64,000 bases of DNA from an uncultured Clostridia bacterium (lineage in GTDB: Bacteria > Bacillota > Clostridia > TANB77 > CAG-508): positions 248,001-312,000 of the forward strand of contig OV788638.1 in the NCBI GenBank assembly GCA_928721565.1, read 5' to 3'. How positions within the stretch are numbered: position 1 is the first letter of the stretch; every line of letters starts with the position of its first letter. Below the pieces are notes generated by a model that was not told the origin of the DNA, searched no databases, and saw only the letters and a list, made by a program, of their open reading frames with translations. Position numbers and translations under genes: made by a program. Positions 63,371 to 64,000 of the stretch are shown in pieces.

Positions 63371-64000
63371 TCTTTTGAACCTAATTTGTTAACCTTTAGA
63401 CTACCTTCGTCTCCACCAACATATTTTCTGATACTGTCTAATTGATTTGTTGGTACATACAAGATGTCATCACCATAATATTTGATTTTTATATAGTCTT
63501 TTGTTGTTCCATCTGCAGTTATAGTATTTACTCCAATAAAAATTCCTATTCCATAATTTTTGTGTACTACATAGTCTCCTATTTTTAAGTCTGCAAATAC
63601 TACTTTTTCTCCTTCTTTGAATGCTGAACTTTTATATGTTTTTCTTTTTTCTCCTTCTATTAATTCTTGAGAAGTTATAACAAGTTGATTTGTGTCAAAA
63701 CATTCGAATCCTGCTGATAGTTTTCCTACTGTAACTGTTACTAAACTTTCTGTATTTTTTACTATTATTGTTTTGTCTAATTTTTCTTCATATTTATTTA
63801 TTATTTCATGTTCATTTAGTAATGTACAGATCTTTTTGGCTTTTTCTTTTGTTTCTGCCAATATATATATTTTCTTTTTTGTTTCTTGTGCTTTTATTAA
63901 TTCTTTAAATAGTATTTCTATTTCGCTTTTATAAAAATTCTTTTCTTTATATATCCAATTATATTTTTCTGCCTGAATTTTTAATTCATCATCTGTTTTG
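63190..64000 (-). CDS. mfd: Mfd, N-terminal/middle part, frameshifted and cut by the window edge
   Basis: Open from beyond 64000. It contains the end of the UvrB-homology region and the RNA-polymerase-interacting domain ('LKIGDYVVHKNYGIGIFIGVNTIT', 'YIKIKYYGDDILYVPTNQLDSIRKYVGGD', 'LREVAKELIELYAKREKAKGYAF'). After GYAF the reading goes on as 'QKIHHGKINLK', while the expected 'PKDSPWQ' continues one base over, so one base is missing at about 63262-63272. The listed TTG at 63859 is not a start; the frame is open upstream. Confidence 0.85.
   Translation of the reverse strand, partial: KTDDELKIQAEKYNWIYKEKNFYKSEIEILFKELIKAQETKKKIYILAETKEKAKKICTLLNEHEIINKYEEKLDKTIIVKNTESLVTVTVGKLSAGFECFDTNQLVITSQELIEGEKRKTYKSSAFKEGEKVVFADLKIGDYVVHKNYGIGIFIGVNTITADGTTKDYIKIKYYGDDILYVPTNQLDSIRKYVGGDEGSLKVNKLGSKEWLKTKAKVKKNLREVAKELIELYAKREKAKGYAFQKIHHGKINLKTAFHIKRQMINYVA

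Overview
The window is AT-rich throughout (roughly 70% A+T by eye) and reads as the chromosome of a low-GC Gram-positive bacterium of the Clostridia type (Bacillota). The grounds are family content and expression signals: IreB-RuvX-DUF1292 cluster, YlbF, YugP-like peptidase, CarD, RbgA, a YabE-like G5/3D protein, a sortase, strong AAAGGAGG ribosome sites and consensus TTGACA-17-TATAAT promoters. I cannot name a genus; the complete 16S gene here would settle it. Almost everything lies on the minus strand. Plus-strand exceptions are tRNA-Leu with a small accessory segment (9.9-11.1 kb), a 44-residue ORF at 18.1 kb, and lemA-htpX-ytaF-ytaF (27.7-30.5 kb).

Layout. 0-5.2 kb: fruK-fruA-ptsH-ptsI-hpt, a fructose operon that also carries the general PTS proteins. 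5.3-9.7 kb: carD, dut, an intact IS481-type insertion sequence lodged in a terminator, a pilin-like membrane protein, comFC and an ITPase. 9.9-11.4 kb: tRNA-Leu(UAA) followed by an accessory segment bounded by copies of the tRNA tail and its terminator. 11.5-18 kb: rbgA, a membrane protein, DUF1292, ruvX, ireB, then three genes of an uncharacterised set: a GAF plus degenerate GGDEF protein, a CpaE/TadZ-like protein with AT-hooks and six LPGFE repeats, and a small membrane protein. 18.3-27.6 kb: three tRNAs (Val, Asp, Phe), an M15-like peptidoglycan protein, a sortase, a large surface protein, rlmB, lepA, a G5/3D protein and a surface protein ending in a C-type-lectin/FGE fold that looks like a target of a diversity-generating retroelement. 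30.6-47 kb: radical SAM/SPASM, smc, a two-component pair, mscS, rpoD-dnaG, rnr, secG, YugP-like, ylbF and a glycosyltransferase. 47-52.4 kb: MTA/SAH nucleosidase, rplL-rplJ behind an L10 leader, rplA-rplK, nusG-secE-rpmG and a flavin reductase. 52.5-57.5 kb: one rRNA operon (16S-tRNA-Ala-23S-5S, minus strand) with tandem promoters and clear processing stalks. 58-64 kb: topA, an unknown gene, a TrmH-type methyltransferase and mfd, which is split by a one-base frameshift and runs off the window.

The most unusual items are the DGR-target-like protein (26.0-27.5 kb), the CpaE/TadZ-like and degenerate GGDEF set (14.1-17.9 kb), a hairpin that is both a terminator and the sequestered ribosome site of the next gene (19.39-19.43 kb), the IS481 element with a 28-bp flanking repeat, the tRNA-Leu accessory segment, the frameshifted mfd, and a SecE with a long acidic tail.
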